Shown here piece after piece: positions 1 through 5,717 of a stretch of 7,575 nucleotides of DNA. Numbering within the stretch: position 1 is the first letter of the stretch; every line of letters starts with the position of its first letter. The position numbers and the translations under genes were made by a program. This stretch comes from Pseudomonadota bacterium. GTDB taxonomy: Bacteria > Pseudomonadota > Gammaproteobacteria > Halothiobacillales > Halothiobacillaceae. The notes under the pieces were generated by a model that saw only the letters and a list, made by a program, of their open reading frames with translations, had not been told where the DNA came from and searched no databases. Location: positions 1-7,575 of the forward strand of contig JAJYPA010000402.1 of the NCBI GenBank assembly GCA_021795795.1. The letters are read 5' to 3'.

Positions 1-82
1 AGCTCCCGCAACCGACGATCTCCGGGAAAAAATCCTGTTTGTCCGACCAGTCCCGCCATCGCGACTCTCCGCCCTAAAATCT

Positions 83-116
83 ACTCCCTACATTTTACTG
101 CATATGGGGAGTTTTT
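83..116 (+). promoter_or_regulatory. Inverted repeat plus T-run in 5' leader of DUF3034 gene
   Basis: ACTCCC (83-88) is complementary to GGGAGT (107-112), and the second arm is followed directly by four more T bases (113-116). This resembles a weak intrinsic terminator or leader hairpin about 30 nt before the DUF3034 start. The loop of 18 nt is long for a terminator. It could end an upstream transcript, attenuate the gene, or be chance. Confidence 0.3.
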
Positions 117-130
117 CGAACTTCCCCGAC

Positions 131-138
131 GGAGGAAG
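131..138 (+). promoter_or_regulatory. Shine-Dalgarno fixing the DUF3034 start at 143
   Basis: GGAGGAAG lies 4 nt before the ATG at 143. It favours this start over the in-frame ATG at 104, which has no ribosome-binding site and would put 13 residues ahead of the signal peptide. CTTCC at 121-125 could pair with GGAAG at 134-138 and partly hide the site. That pairing is an inference from short complementarity only. Confidence 0.75.
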
Positions 139-142
139 TATT

Positions 143-1024
143 ATGACATTGAGAAAATGTTACTTGGTTGGCATAATTGCGGTTGCAATGACTATCATCG
201 CTCCTGGCGCAGAGGCGTTGCCGATTATGTTGGAGGGTGCAGGTGGTGGCGGCCTAAACCCGTGGGCACTGATCGCCAATGGCGGGAAGAGTTTGGTTAC
301 GCCGGCCGCTTTTGGGACCTATGGCACTACCCGCAACTACAACATTTACAGTGTAGGCGCCAATTTTTCTATAAAAAATTATGCCGAGATATACTTCGAC
401 CATCAGTATTTGAGCCTACCAAACAGCCTGTCCAACGTGGTGGGCACCAACAGTAGTGAGCAAAGCATCGTTGGCGGAAAATTGCAGGTTTATCCGGGGA
501 ATGGCGTCATTCCCGCGGTTGCCGTTGGTCTGAATGCGCACTTTGTGAATGATACGATACCTGACGAACTGGGGGCCAGCAGTCAGGGTGTTGATTTTTA
601 CGCTGCCGCCACCGGGATTTATCCGTTCATGGGGAGCAAGCTGCTGGTGGATGGCACCCTCTGGGCCACAAAGGCCAATTATATGGGATTGCTGGGATTT
701 GGTGGACAGGGTCATAACGGATATACCATCCAGGAAGGGGTCAGCCTTGGCTACTTTCTTGCCAAAGATGTTATGTTGGGTGCGGAGTGGCGCAGTTTCC
801 CGACAGACAGTCTCGGCGCAGCCCAGGCCAGCATGCAGGCATCTTATCCTGGCGCAGATCTGAAACAAAGTGATTGGTATGATGGCTTTATCGCCTATAT
901 GCCGAATCATCACCTTTCAGTCGTCGCGGCATTCATGTCTCTGGGCAATATGGTTAACCTTCCCAGGGTCTCCAACAATGCCAATCAGAACGGGTTTTAT
1001 CTCAACGTCAACGCATCATTCTGA
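143..1024 (+). CDS. DUF3034 family outer-membrane-like protein
   Basis: A 293-aa exported protein of the DUF3034 family, whose function is unknown. Residues 1-25 form a Sec signal peptide: basic MTLRK, a hydrophobic core, and an AEA cleavage site before Leu26. The mature chain opens with the glycine-rich stretch GAGGGGLNPWALIA and carries family blocks such as VDFYAAATG, ATKANYMGLLGFGG, LGAEWRSFP and LSVVAAFMSLGNM. Alternating hydrophobic and polar residues and a C-terminal phenylalanine (LNVNASF) suggest an outer-membrane beta-barrel, which is an inference from pattern only. The start at 143 has a strong Shine-Dalgarno and begins directly with the signal peptide. A DUF2282 gene follows after 97 nt on the same strand and the two may be co-transcribed. 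The length is normal for the family and there are no frame problems. Assignment rests on recognised family motifs, not a search. Confidence 0.85.
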   Translation: MTLRKCYLVGIIAVAMTIIAPGAEALPIMLEGAGGGGLNPWALIANGGKSLVTPAAFGTYGTTRNYNIYSVGANFSIKNYAEIYFDHQYLSLPNSLSNVVGTNSSEQSIVGGKLQVYPGNGVIPAVAVGLNAHFVNDTIPDELGASSQGVDFYAAATGIYPFMGSKLLVDGTLWATKANYMGLLGFGGQGHNGYTIQEGVSLGYFLAKDVMLGAEWRSFPTDSLGAAQASMQASYPGADLKQSDWYDGFIAYMPNHHLSVVAAFMSLGNMVNLPRVSNNANQNGFYLNVNASF

Positions 1025-1109
1025 ATCATCCGGCGCGCAAACCATCCCGCTGGATTTTGGCAAACCAGCATGGGTCCCGCTGGTCGACAATGGGGTCAAA
1101 TTACTGAAT

Positions 1110-1115
1110 AAGGAG
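1110..1115 (+). promoter_or_regulatory. Shine-Dalgarno deciding the bufferin start
   Basis: AAGGAG sits 6 nt before the ATG at 1122 and only 3 nt before the ATG at 1119. The spacing favours 1122. The two choices differ by one methionine ahead of the signal peptide. Confidence 0.65.
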
Positions 1116-1121
1116 TTCATG

Positions 1122-1574
1122 ATGAAAATCAGACAGAGTAAGCAAATGACTATCACCACGCTGATTGCTTCGGTAGCCCTGTTTGGCGCCGTGGATGCGT
1201 ATGCCGACGGTGGTTCGCCCGCTGTGACGGGATGGCATCACGGCCGGGTGCAATGTTTTGGGGCCAACGCCCCCTACAAAAACGATTGCGGCACCACCGC
1301 CTCCTCTTGCGCCGGCAGAGACCCGACTGCTCACGATCCGAACGCCTTTGTCTGGATGCCAGCGGGAGTATGCACAGAGGTTGGTGGGACGGCCACTCCA
1401 GGCCCGGTTGCTCTGCGGAAATTCGAAATGATGCGCAAAATGCCCAAGGCGAAAGTGCGCGCCATGAAACAGATTCCCATGCTGCATGAGGCACAGCTTT
1501 ACTATGCATCCAGCGCCGCCTACTTTGCTGAAAAGGCGGCAAATGCGCGAAAGATGATGGCTGGCCACGCTTGA
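1122..1574 (+). CDS. bufA1: DUF2282 bufferin-type peptide (BufA1-like) with Met-rich tail
   Basis: A 150-aa exported protein. Residues 1-28 are a signal peptide ending AYA before Asp29. The core carries the DUF2282 signature: VQCFG (Cys45), KNDC (Cys56), SCAG (Cys63) and PAGVC (Cys84), then TEVGGTATPG, which matches the usual family ending. DUF2282 members are known as bufferins (BufA1), periplasmic RiPP metallophores whose cysteines are modified by an MNIO enzyme (BufB) with BufC to bind copper. Unlike ordinary members, which stop soon after this point, this one continues for about 55 residues. The extra part is basic and has seven methionines (including EMMRKMP and KMMAGHA) and two histidines. 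It may bind Cu(I) or be helical, which is inference. No bufB, bufC or DoxX-like gene is present in the window, so it may depend on a maturase elsewhere or be unmodified. The stop overlaps an MFS-like remnant. Family call is strong; the active role is uncertain. Confidence 0.8.
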   Translation: MKIRQSKQMTITTLIASVALFGAVDAYADGGSPAVTGWHHGRVQCFGANAPYKNDCGTTASSCAGRDPTAHDPNAFVWMPAGVCTEVGGTATPGPVALRKFEMMRKMPKAKVRAMKQIPMLHEAQLYYASSAAYFAEKAANARKMMAGHA

Positions 1575-1753
1575 TCAAACCCCTGCGGGCTGGTTGGATG
1601 CCCGTGTTTGGCATGATTGTGGAAATCTGGGGGTATCGGCCCATGTGGTATGTTCTGGCGATTCTCTATGTAGTGGCGCTGGTGGTGGTACTACGGTATG
1701 CGGGCATGAGTACCAGTAGCCAGGCAACTGCGCAACCTGCTGTAGATTATTAA
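1571..1753 (+). pseudogene. Remnant: C-terminal end of an MFS-like transporter
   Basis: An open frame of 60 codons starting at a TTG that overlaps the bufferin stop. The peptide reads AGWMPVFGMIVEIWGYRPMW followed by a strong hydrophobic helix (YVLAILYVVALVVVLRY) and a short polar tail. The pattern of a helix end, a G-x-x-x-E-x-x-G-Y-R-P loop and a final helix resembles the last two segments of a major facilitator transporter. No Shine-Dalgarno precedes the TTG and nothing of the rest of a transporter is present, so this looks like the tail of a deleted gene. The alternative is a real one-helix membrane protein translationally coupled to the bufferin gene. The family guess is modest. Confidence 0.45.
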
Positions 1754-1761
1754 CCCGGCCC

Positions 1762-1917
1762 TTAAATCCAGCCGAGAATGGTCCAGCCCAGCAACACATC
1801 CAGCAGGGCGATGGCCATCCGGTGCGGGCTGCCCATGCTCCAGGCCAACAGCGCGGGTAGGGAGCGCTTGCGGCTGTAGCCGACCGAGCCCGCATTCTTC
1901 TGATCTGTTCCTCCATG
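1762..1917 (-). pseudogene. Remnant of a superinfection-immunity-like membrane protein
   Basis: Reading the minus strand from 1917 down to a TAA at 1762-1764 gives 51 codons that begin after a stop and lack a usable start. The C-terminal part, SLPALLAWSMGSPHRMAIAL then LDVLLGWTILGWI, resembles the Imm_superinfect family. That family has a Leu-Pro near the first helix, then a polar H-R turn, then a helix ending in LGWTxLGWI. The TAG at 1918-1920 closes the frame upstream. An upstream same-frame stretch ending SGWQV may be more of the relic. The call rests on one recognisable motif and rejects a functional gene because there is no start codon or ribosome-binding site. Confidence 0.45.
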
Positions 1918-1982
1918 CTACACCTGCCAGCCAGAGTAGGTTTTCCCCTCACGAATCAGGCCACCTCCGAGAACTGAAGTTC

Positions 1983-4664
1983 ATGTTTCCCTCCCCCCCC
2001 ACAGCCTCCTATCGGCGCACCTTTTCTTTCGCTTATTGGGCGGGTTTTGCGGGGACATTGGCCTTTGCCGGATGGTACGCATGGTTTTCCTGGCATGCTT
2101 ACGAAGAGGACAGCCGGTATCGTTTGGGGTTGAATGCCGAGATGGTCGCAAAAGTCACCCAGAACCTGCTGGACGGTCACGCCACGGCGCTCCGGATTTT
2201 GGGCAAGCAATTGCAGCGTGCGGATGCCTTATACCATCCCCGTCTTGCCCGAGCCATCCTGATGGATTACCAGGAGGCATCCCCAGGTATCGTCAGCGCG
2301 GATCTCATTGCCCCAAACGGACAGGTTATCGCCTCCACCGCCGTGGCGGCGGGATGGCCGCTACCCGACCTCCGTGACAATCGGGCCATATGGCCGGACC
2401 TGCAGACCGCCCTGCATTCCCATGGCCTACAGGTCCACCACCCTCGCCTGGGACTGTTGGCCGGGGGAAGAAGGGGTTGGGTCATCCGCCTGAGCCATAC
2501 GGTATTCTCGCCAGCAGGAGGAAAGCCACTGTTCCTCTTGATTACGGCCATGCATTTTCACAAGATCGAAGAAACCTTGAGTCATTTGCCCCTGCGTCCA
2601 GGAACGGCCGTTGGCTTGATCCGCGGCGACTTTACCATCGAGGGACGCTGGCCTGTCCCTCAGGGTAATGTCGATAAACTGCTGATGAAGCCGCAACGCG
2701 GCATTCTGGTCGACGCGCTAAAAAAATATCCCGACCTCCATCAGGGATATTATGAAGGTCTGGTTACCGTGGGTCATACTTATCGTTTTGGGGCTTTTGT
2801 CCGTCTAGATCAATACCCACTGACCGCTTTCGTCTCCGTCCCGAGGGGGCAATGGCTGGCCGCCTGGTGGCGGGAGCATATCCAATTCCCGGTGATTTTT
2901 CTGATCATCGCGCTGAGTTTCAGTTTGGTTTCCTATCGACGCATCCTCTTCCTGGATCGCCGATGGGATGTACAACGCCAAGTCTTTGAGCGCACCCTGA
3001 CCACGCAGGCTACTCACGATGCCCTGACCGGCCTGCCCAACCGCGATGGTTTGCGACTGGTGTTTGATCAGGCGTTAGCCCGTACCGAACGGCAGGAACG
3101 GTTATTGGCCGTGGGTTTTCTCGACGTCGACGACTTCAAGCCGGTCAACGACACCTACGGCCATGACGTCGGTGACACCCTGCTGAAAGAGATGGCCCGC
3201 CGCCTGAAAGATGCGAAGCGCCGGACGGACACCGTAGCGCGTCTGGGCGGCGACGAGTTTGTACTGCTGCTGGAAGGCTTGCGCGGTATGAATGAACTGG
3301 ATCAGGTCCTGGCCCGTCTCCAGGCCGCGATCGCGCAACCTTTCCTGATCCAGGGAAAGGAAGTCAACCTCCAGGCGAGCCTGGGACTGACGATCTATCC
3401 CTTCGACGAGGCGGACACCGATCTCCTCCTGCGGCACGCGGATCAGGCCATGTATGCGGCCAAGGCGCGCCATGAGCGGGGACGCGAAGGTTGGGTGCAG
3501 CTCTATCACCCGGATCTCGGCACCATCACCATGGGCGATGAAGTGTTGCGCCAGGATTTTCTGCAGGCTTTGGTCGCCGGAGAGGTGACGCTACGCTATC
3601 AGCCCCTGGTAGCCCTGGCGACGGGTCGGGTAGCCGGCCTCGAGGCCTTGACCCGCTGGCACAGGGAGGGCCGGGAGGTCTCCCCCGATCAATTCCTCCC
3701 TTCCCTCGGCATGCGGGAGCGTCAGGCACTGGGGCGCTTCGTGCTGCAGGCGGGACTGCGGCAACTCGCGCAGTGGCGGGAGATGGGCCTGGATATTTTC
3801 CTCAGCATCAATATCACCCCGGAAGAGCTCGACAATCCCGGATTTGCCGATACCGTCTTCGATATCCTGGCCGCCCAGCCGGGTAGCTCCCCGGAATCCC
3901 TGATACTGGAGGTGCTGGAGATCGGGGAAATCCTCGAACAGGAGGTCGCAGTGGGCCATCTGCAACGCCTGCGCGGTGCGGGCGTAAAGATTGCGCTGGA
4001 TGACGTGGGGAGCGCGTATGCCTCGCTCCTGCGGCTCAAAAACCTTCCCATTGACGAGATCAAGATCGATCAGGGTTTCATCCGCGAGTTATTGAACAAA
4101 CCCCAAGACCTGATCTTTGTCGAGAGTCTCGTCAACCTGGGTTTGGTCATGAACGTCATCATCACGGTGGAAGGGGTGGAAACCGAAGAACACATCGCCC
4201 TGCTGCGCGAGATGGAGGTCGACTATCTCCAGGGATATGCCATTGCCAGGCCGCTAGAGGCGGAGGCGGTCGCTGATTTTATGCACGCCTTTGTCCTCGG
4301 TACGGGGGATGCGGACACGCCGCTGCTGGCTCTGTATCAGCATCTGGGATGGGTGCATGCGGCAGAAGAGTCCGCGATGAATCATGGGGGTTACGAGCAT
4401 GCGGATCTGGCTGCCTGCCCGATCACCACCTGGCTACACGTCCACGCGCCGGAACTGCCTGGGGTAGAGGCCTTGCTGGCCGAGCATGAAGCGGTGCAAG
4501 CCCTGGGACAGGAAATCCTTCAGGTACGGCAAAGCGGAACGCGCGAGGAACTCCGTCGCCTGCTCGGCCAGTTGCATATGCATAGCCACAGCTTTCAGGA
4601 AGGGCTGGGGCAGGCGGTGATGGCCATGCGGGACAACGCAGATAAATCTCGGGCTATCACTTAA
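1983..4664 (+). CDS. Membrane GGDEF-EAL c-di-GMP enzyme with CZB-like C-terminus
   Basis: An 893-aa protein that probably makes and/or degrades cyclic di-GMP. A first membrane helix spans about 14-36 and a second about 302-320. The roughly 260 residues between them form a periplasmic sensor of the Cache type, judged by position and size. The GGDEF domain (about 344-500) has an intact RLGGDEF (GGDEF at 422-426) and an inhibitory I-site RxxD (413-416), so diguanylate cyclase activity is possible. The EAL domain (about 520-770) keeps E554 in GLEAL, N610, E643, D673-D674, K694, E730 in EGVET and Q750, so phosphodiesterase activity looks possible too. Loop 6 reads DDVGSAYAS instead of the common DDFGTGYSS. 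The last 120 residues contain AACPITTWL (Cys812) and LLAEHE. They resemble the zinc-binding CZB fold, but the usual second His of HxxxH is Gln. The start at 1983 has a weak ribosome-binding site, but the first helix requires a start near here. A run of eight C bases lies in codons 4-6. The next gene converges from the minus strand. Confidence 0.92.
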   Translation: MFPSPPTASYRRTFSFAYWAGFAGTLAFAGWYAWFSWHAYEEDSRYRLGLNAEMVAKVTQNLLDGHATALRILGKQLQRADALYHPRLARAILMDYQEASPGIVSADLIAPNGQVIASTAVAAGWPLPDLRDNRAIWPDLQTALHSHGLQVHHPRLGLLAGGRRGWVIRLSHTVFSPAGGKPLFLLITAMHFHKIEETLSHLPLRPGTAVGLIRGDFTIEGRWPVPQGNVDKLLMKPQRGILVDALKKYPDLHQGYYEGLVTVGHTYRFGAFVRLDQYPLTAFVSVPRGQWLAAWWREHIQFPVIFLIIALSFSLVSYRRILFLDRRWDVQRQVFERTLTTQATHDALTGLPNRDGLRLVFDQALARTERQERLLAVGFLDVDDFKPVNDTYGHDVGDTLLKEMARRLKDAKRRTDTVARLGGDEFVLLLEGLRGMNELDQVLARLQAAIAQPFLIQGKEVNLQASLGLTIYPFDEADTDLLLRHADQAMYAAKARHERGREGWVQLYHPDLGTITMGDEVLRQDFLQALVAGEVTLRYQPLVALATGRVAGLEALTRWHREGREVSPDQFLPSLGMRERQALGRFVLQAGLRQLAQWREMGLDIFLSINITPEELDNPGFADTVFDILAAQPGSSPESLILEVLEIGEILEQEVAVGHLQRLRGAGVKIALDDVGSAYASLLRLKNLPIDEIKIDQGFIRELLNKPQDLIFVESLVNLGLVMNVIITVEGVETEEHIALLREMEVDYLQGYAIARPLEAEAVADFMHAFVLGTGDADTPLLALYQHLGWVHAAEESAMNHGGYEHADLAACPITTWLHVHAPELPGVEALLAEHEAVQALGQEILQVRQSGTREELRRLLGQLHMHSHSFQEGLGQAVMAMRDNADKSRAIT

Positions 4665-4925
4665 AATGACGAGAACCTCAGATTCCGTGACCATATGTGT
4701 CATACCCCCTCCTTGGCCACAACGGCGCGGCCAAGGTAAGGAATAGTCCCTCCACGGCCAAAACCGTTCCCCGAGGACAAAAGTGCTGGCAGCGAGCCCA
4801 TCGGCAAGGTACAACTCCAGGAGTCCGGCCCAACCCCAGGCCATGAGCAGACCCGTGACCATCTGCAGGGTGACGGGGAGGATGAACAACACCCAGAATG
4901 GCCGTCGCTCTTGACCAACGCTCAT
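4434..4925 (-). CDS. Small membrane protein coupled to hemerythrin; 3' end uncertain
   Basis: The ATG at 4925-4923 overlaps the hemerythrin stop as ATGA, the usual sign of translational coupling, so the 5' end is credible. The first 70 residues hold a hydrophobic segment (FWVLFILPVTLQMVTGLLMA), a second weaker one (AGLLELYLADGLAASTFVLG) and a Trp-rich stretch ERFWPWRDYSLPWP. I do not recognise the family. From about residue 75 the frame has low-complexity and polar character. Its last 77 codons are antisense to the C-terminus of the GGDEF-EAL gene (overlap 4434-4664). The native end may have been lost by a frameshift, with the frame now running on until a chance stop at 163 aa. Function is unknown. 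A role beside the hemerythrin at the membrane is inferred only from the operon. Confidence 0.45.
   Translation of the reverse strand: MSVGQERRPFWVLFILPVTLQMVTGLLMAWGWAGLLELYLADGLAASTFVLGERFWPWRDYSLPWPRRCGQGGGMTHMVTESEVLVILSDSPRFICVVPHGHHRLPQPFLKAVAMHMQLAEQATEFLARSALPYLKDFLSQGLHRFMLGQQGLYPRQFRRVDV
4711..4736. repeat. Inverted repeat, 8-bp perfect arms, between convergent genes
   Basis: CCTTGGCC (4711-4718) and GGCCAAGG (4729-4736) are perfect complements separated by 10 nt. It lies 47 nt after the stop of the GGDEF-EAL gene and inside the frame of the opposing small membrane protein. Neither strand has a T-run after it, so it is not a classic intrinsic terminator. It may still stop or stabilise the converging transcripts. 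Confidence 0.5.
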
Positions 4926-5455
4926 TGGGTCTCGTTCTCCACCAGGGCGCGACGTGCAGCCATGGCCATACCGAGGCTACGCGTTGTGCTGAGATCGAGA
5001 AGTTTTTCGGCAATGGGAAAGATTTCGCCATTTTCCAAGGCTATATGGGCGCGGTTCATAGAGACGAAGGGTTCCACAAGCAAAAGGTGAGGAACTTGGC
5101 CTGCCTCCACTTGAACCAGATTCGCAGCCAATATCTGCCAAGTGCTTTCCAATTGCCGGTGCTGGGCTGCAAGATTGGCGACGGATGAGCGCAAGATGTC
5201 CGGAAATTTTGCCTGCGCGAGTAGCCACGGAAAGAGCTGTACTTCCTCGTCAGCATGGTGTGCCGGACCCGAAATCTCAAAATAGCGACGGATACGGGCG
5301 GCCGCTTGCTGGGCCTCCGGGTCGGCTCCGACTTGGCTCAGGTGCTCGGCCAGTCGCTCCAAGATGTCGCAGTGACTGATGATTCGCTCGTGGCAAGCGC
5401 GCAGCAAGCCTATGGGATCATCGAAGGACGGTGCCGGTTCAGCGGTCAGTTTCAT
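4922..5455 (-). CDS. Hemerythrin HHE-domain protein
   Basis: A 177-aa all-helical hemerythrin-like protein that should carry a non-haem diiron centre for oxygen or NO binding or sensing. Candidate ligands are His22/His28 (ACHERIISHC), His67 and Glu71 (HHADEEVQLFP, an HxxxE), His99 (AAQHRQLE), and His137 and Glu141 (HIALENGEIFP, a second HxxxE). All expected positions are filled and no signal peptide or membrane helix is seen, so it is probably cytoplasmic. The start at 5455 is chosen because the ATG overlaps the stop of an upstream small ORF (ATGA) that itself has a strong Shine-Dalgarno. The in-frame ATG at 5500 would add 15 residues with no ribosome-binding site and no family similarity. 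Downstream, the stop overlaps the start of a small membrane protein. A perfect FNR/ANR box upstream suggests induction when oxygen is low or NO is present. Fine function (oxygen carrier, sensor or iron-centre repair) cannot be told from sequence. Confidence 0.88.
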   Translation of the reverse strand: MKLTAEPAPSFDDPIGLLRACHERIISHCDILERLAEHLSQVGADPEAQQAAARIRRYFEISGPAHHADEEVQLFPWLLAQAKFPDILRSSVANLAAQHRQLESTWQILAANLVQVEAGQVPHLLLVEPFVSMNRAHIALENGEIFPIAEKLLDLSTTRSLGMAMAARRALVENETQ

Positions 5456-5538
5456 TCCTTGTGGTCTCGTTGCACATGCGAAAGTGTAGTTGAAGCCCAT
5501 ATGGCATCGGCGCGCAGAAGATCTGTAGCGTTCATCAT
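5452..5538 (-). CDS. Small ORF (27-28 aa) coupled to hemerythrin
   Basis: Two adjacent ATG codons (5538 and 5535) follow GGAGGT at good distance, and the frame ends in TGA at 5454-5452, overlapping the hemerythrin ATG as ATGA. The peptide begins MMNATDLLRADAIWAS and ends QRDHKE. It is too short for normal gene finders. The opening MNATDLLRAD resembles the first residues of many hemerythrin proteins, in which a following His belongs to the metal site. It may therefore be the truncated head of a lost hemerythrin whose translation signals now feed the present gene. Alternatively it is a genuine leader peptide that couples ribosomes into the hemerythrin start, which has no properly spaced site of its own (AAGGA abuts the ATG). 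Translation is likely; an independent function is uncertain. Confidence 0.55.
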   Translation of the reverse strand: MMNATDLLRADAIWASTTLSHVQRDHKE

Positions 5539-5541
5539 AGC

Positions 5542-5547
5542 ACCTCC
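5542..5547 (-). promoter_or_regulatory. Strong Shine-Dalgarno for the small ORF
   Basis: On the minus strand GGAGGT lies 3 nt before the ATG at 5538 and 6 nt before the ATG at 5535. It is the best ribosome-binding site in the hemerythrin unit and probably loads ribosomes for the small ORF, the hemerythrin and the membrane protein through the ATGA overlaps. Confidence 0.7.
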
Positions 5548-5571
5548 AATCTTGGCTGGAACAGTCCGGTT

Positions 5572-5577
5572 ATTCTC
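5572..5577 (-). promoter_or_regulatory. Probable -10 box of FNR-type class II promoter
   Basis: GAGAAT on the minus strand matches TATAAT at four of six positions. It lies where a -10 element is expected if the FNR box centre is at -41.5, predicting transcription start near 5565 and a leader of about 27-30 nt. No good -35 is seen, which fits an activator-dependent promoter. Confidence 0.5.
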
Positions 5578-5596
5578 GATCATTTCCGTCCACAGT

Positions 5597-5616
5597 TTAT
5601 TGATGCAGATCAATAA
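5597..5616. promoter_or_regulatory. Perfect FNR/ANR-family binding site
   Basis: TTATTGATGCAGATCAATAA contains the consensus TTGAT-N4-ATCAA at 5600-5613 and is a perfect inverted repeat over 8-bp arms. FNR, ANR and DNR proteins bind this motif in response to low oxygen or NO. Its centre lies 68 nt before the first ATG of the small ORF/hemerythrin unit and at class II distance from a -10 box on the minus strand. It could also act on the + strand promoter near 5679, where it would be centred about 83 nt upstream of the start. Confidence 0.8.
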
Positions 5617-5620
5617 TATA

Positions 5621-5659
5621 CCGCCTAAAGGCGGGGGGTTTACGGATCCCCTATCGGGG
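5621..5659. repeat. Tandem small hairpins with possible alternative pairing
   Basis: CCGCC-TAAA-GGCGG (5621-5634) and CCCC-TATC-GGGG (5648-5659) can form two neighbouring stem-loops. The G-run at 5633-5638 can instead pair with the CCCC at 5648-5651, so the structures are mutually exclusive. The first hairpin, a short G/C stem around TAAA followed by more G then TTTA, resembles hairpins found at the ends of IS200/IS605 elements. No transposase or tnpB is present, so this is at most a relic end. It could also be a regulatory or terminator structure. Confidence 0.4.
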
Positions 5660-5674
5660 ACTCTAAACTAGAGT
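5660..5674. promoter_or_regulatory. 15-bp palindrome, possible operator beside a TATAAT
   Basis: ACTCTA-AAC-TAGAGT has perfect 6-bp arms and ends 4 nt before a perfect TATAAT. This is a typical place for an operator controlling a + strand promoter. The regulator cannot be named. Confidence 0.4.
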
Positions 5675-5678
5675 TAAC

Positions 5679-5684
5679 TATAAT
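5679..5684 (+). promoter_or_regulatory. -10 box TATAAT upstream of the GST remnant
   Basis: A perfect TATAAT lies 34 nt before the ATG at 5718. No TTGACA-like -35 is seen 16-18 nt upstream, where the sequence is G-rich, so the promoter would need an activator or is weak. Confidence 0.4.
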
Positions 5685-5717
5685 TAGGTAGGTCAAAATC
5701 TCTCCATGGAGACAGAA

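Noticed and set aside
1575..1952. 125-codon minus-strand frame
   Set aside because: Low-complexity Arg/Ala/Trp sequence. The neighbouring minus frame (1917-1762) carries the recognisable membrane-protein motif instead.
4711..4736. Intrinsic terminator of the c-di-GMP gene
   Set aside because: The stem is good, but there is no T-run on either side, so it is listed as an inverted repeat only.
5621..5659. Complete IS200/IS605 element
   Set aside because: Only an end-like hairpin is visible. There is no TnpA or TnpB frame on either strand.
5660..5684. MerR-family operator such as those of metal-responsive promoters (ACTCTA...TAGAG near a -10)
   Set aside because: The arms resemble such operators, but the centre is 3 nt instead of about 7 and no -35 lies at the 19-20 nt spacing typical of MerR promoters.
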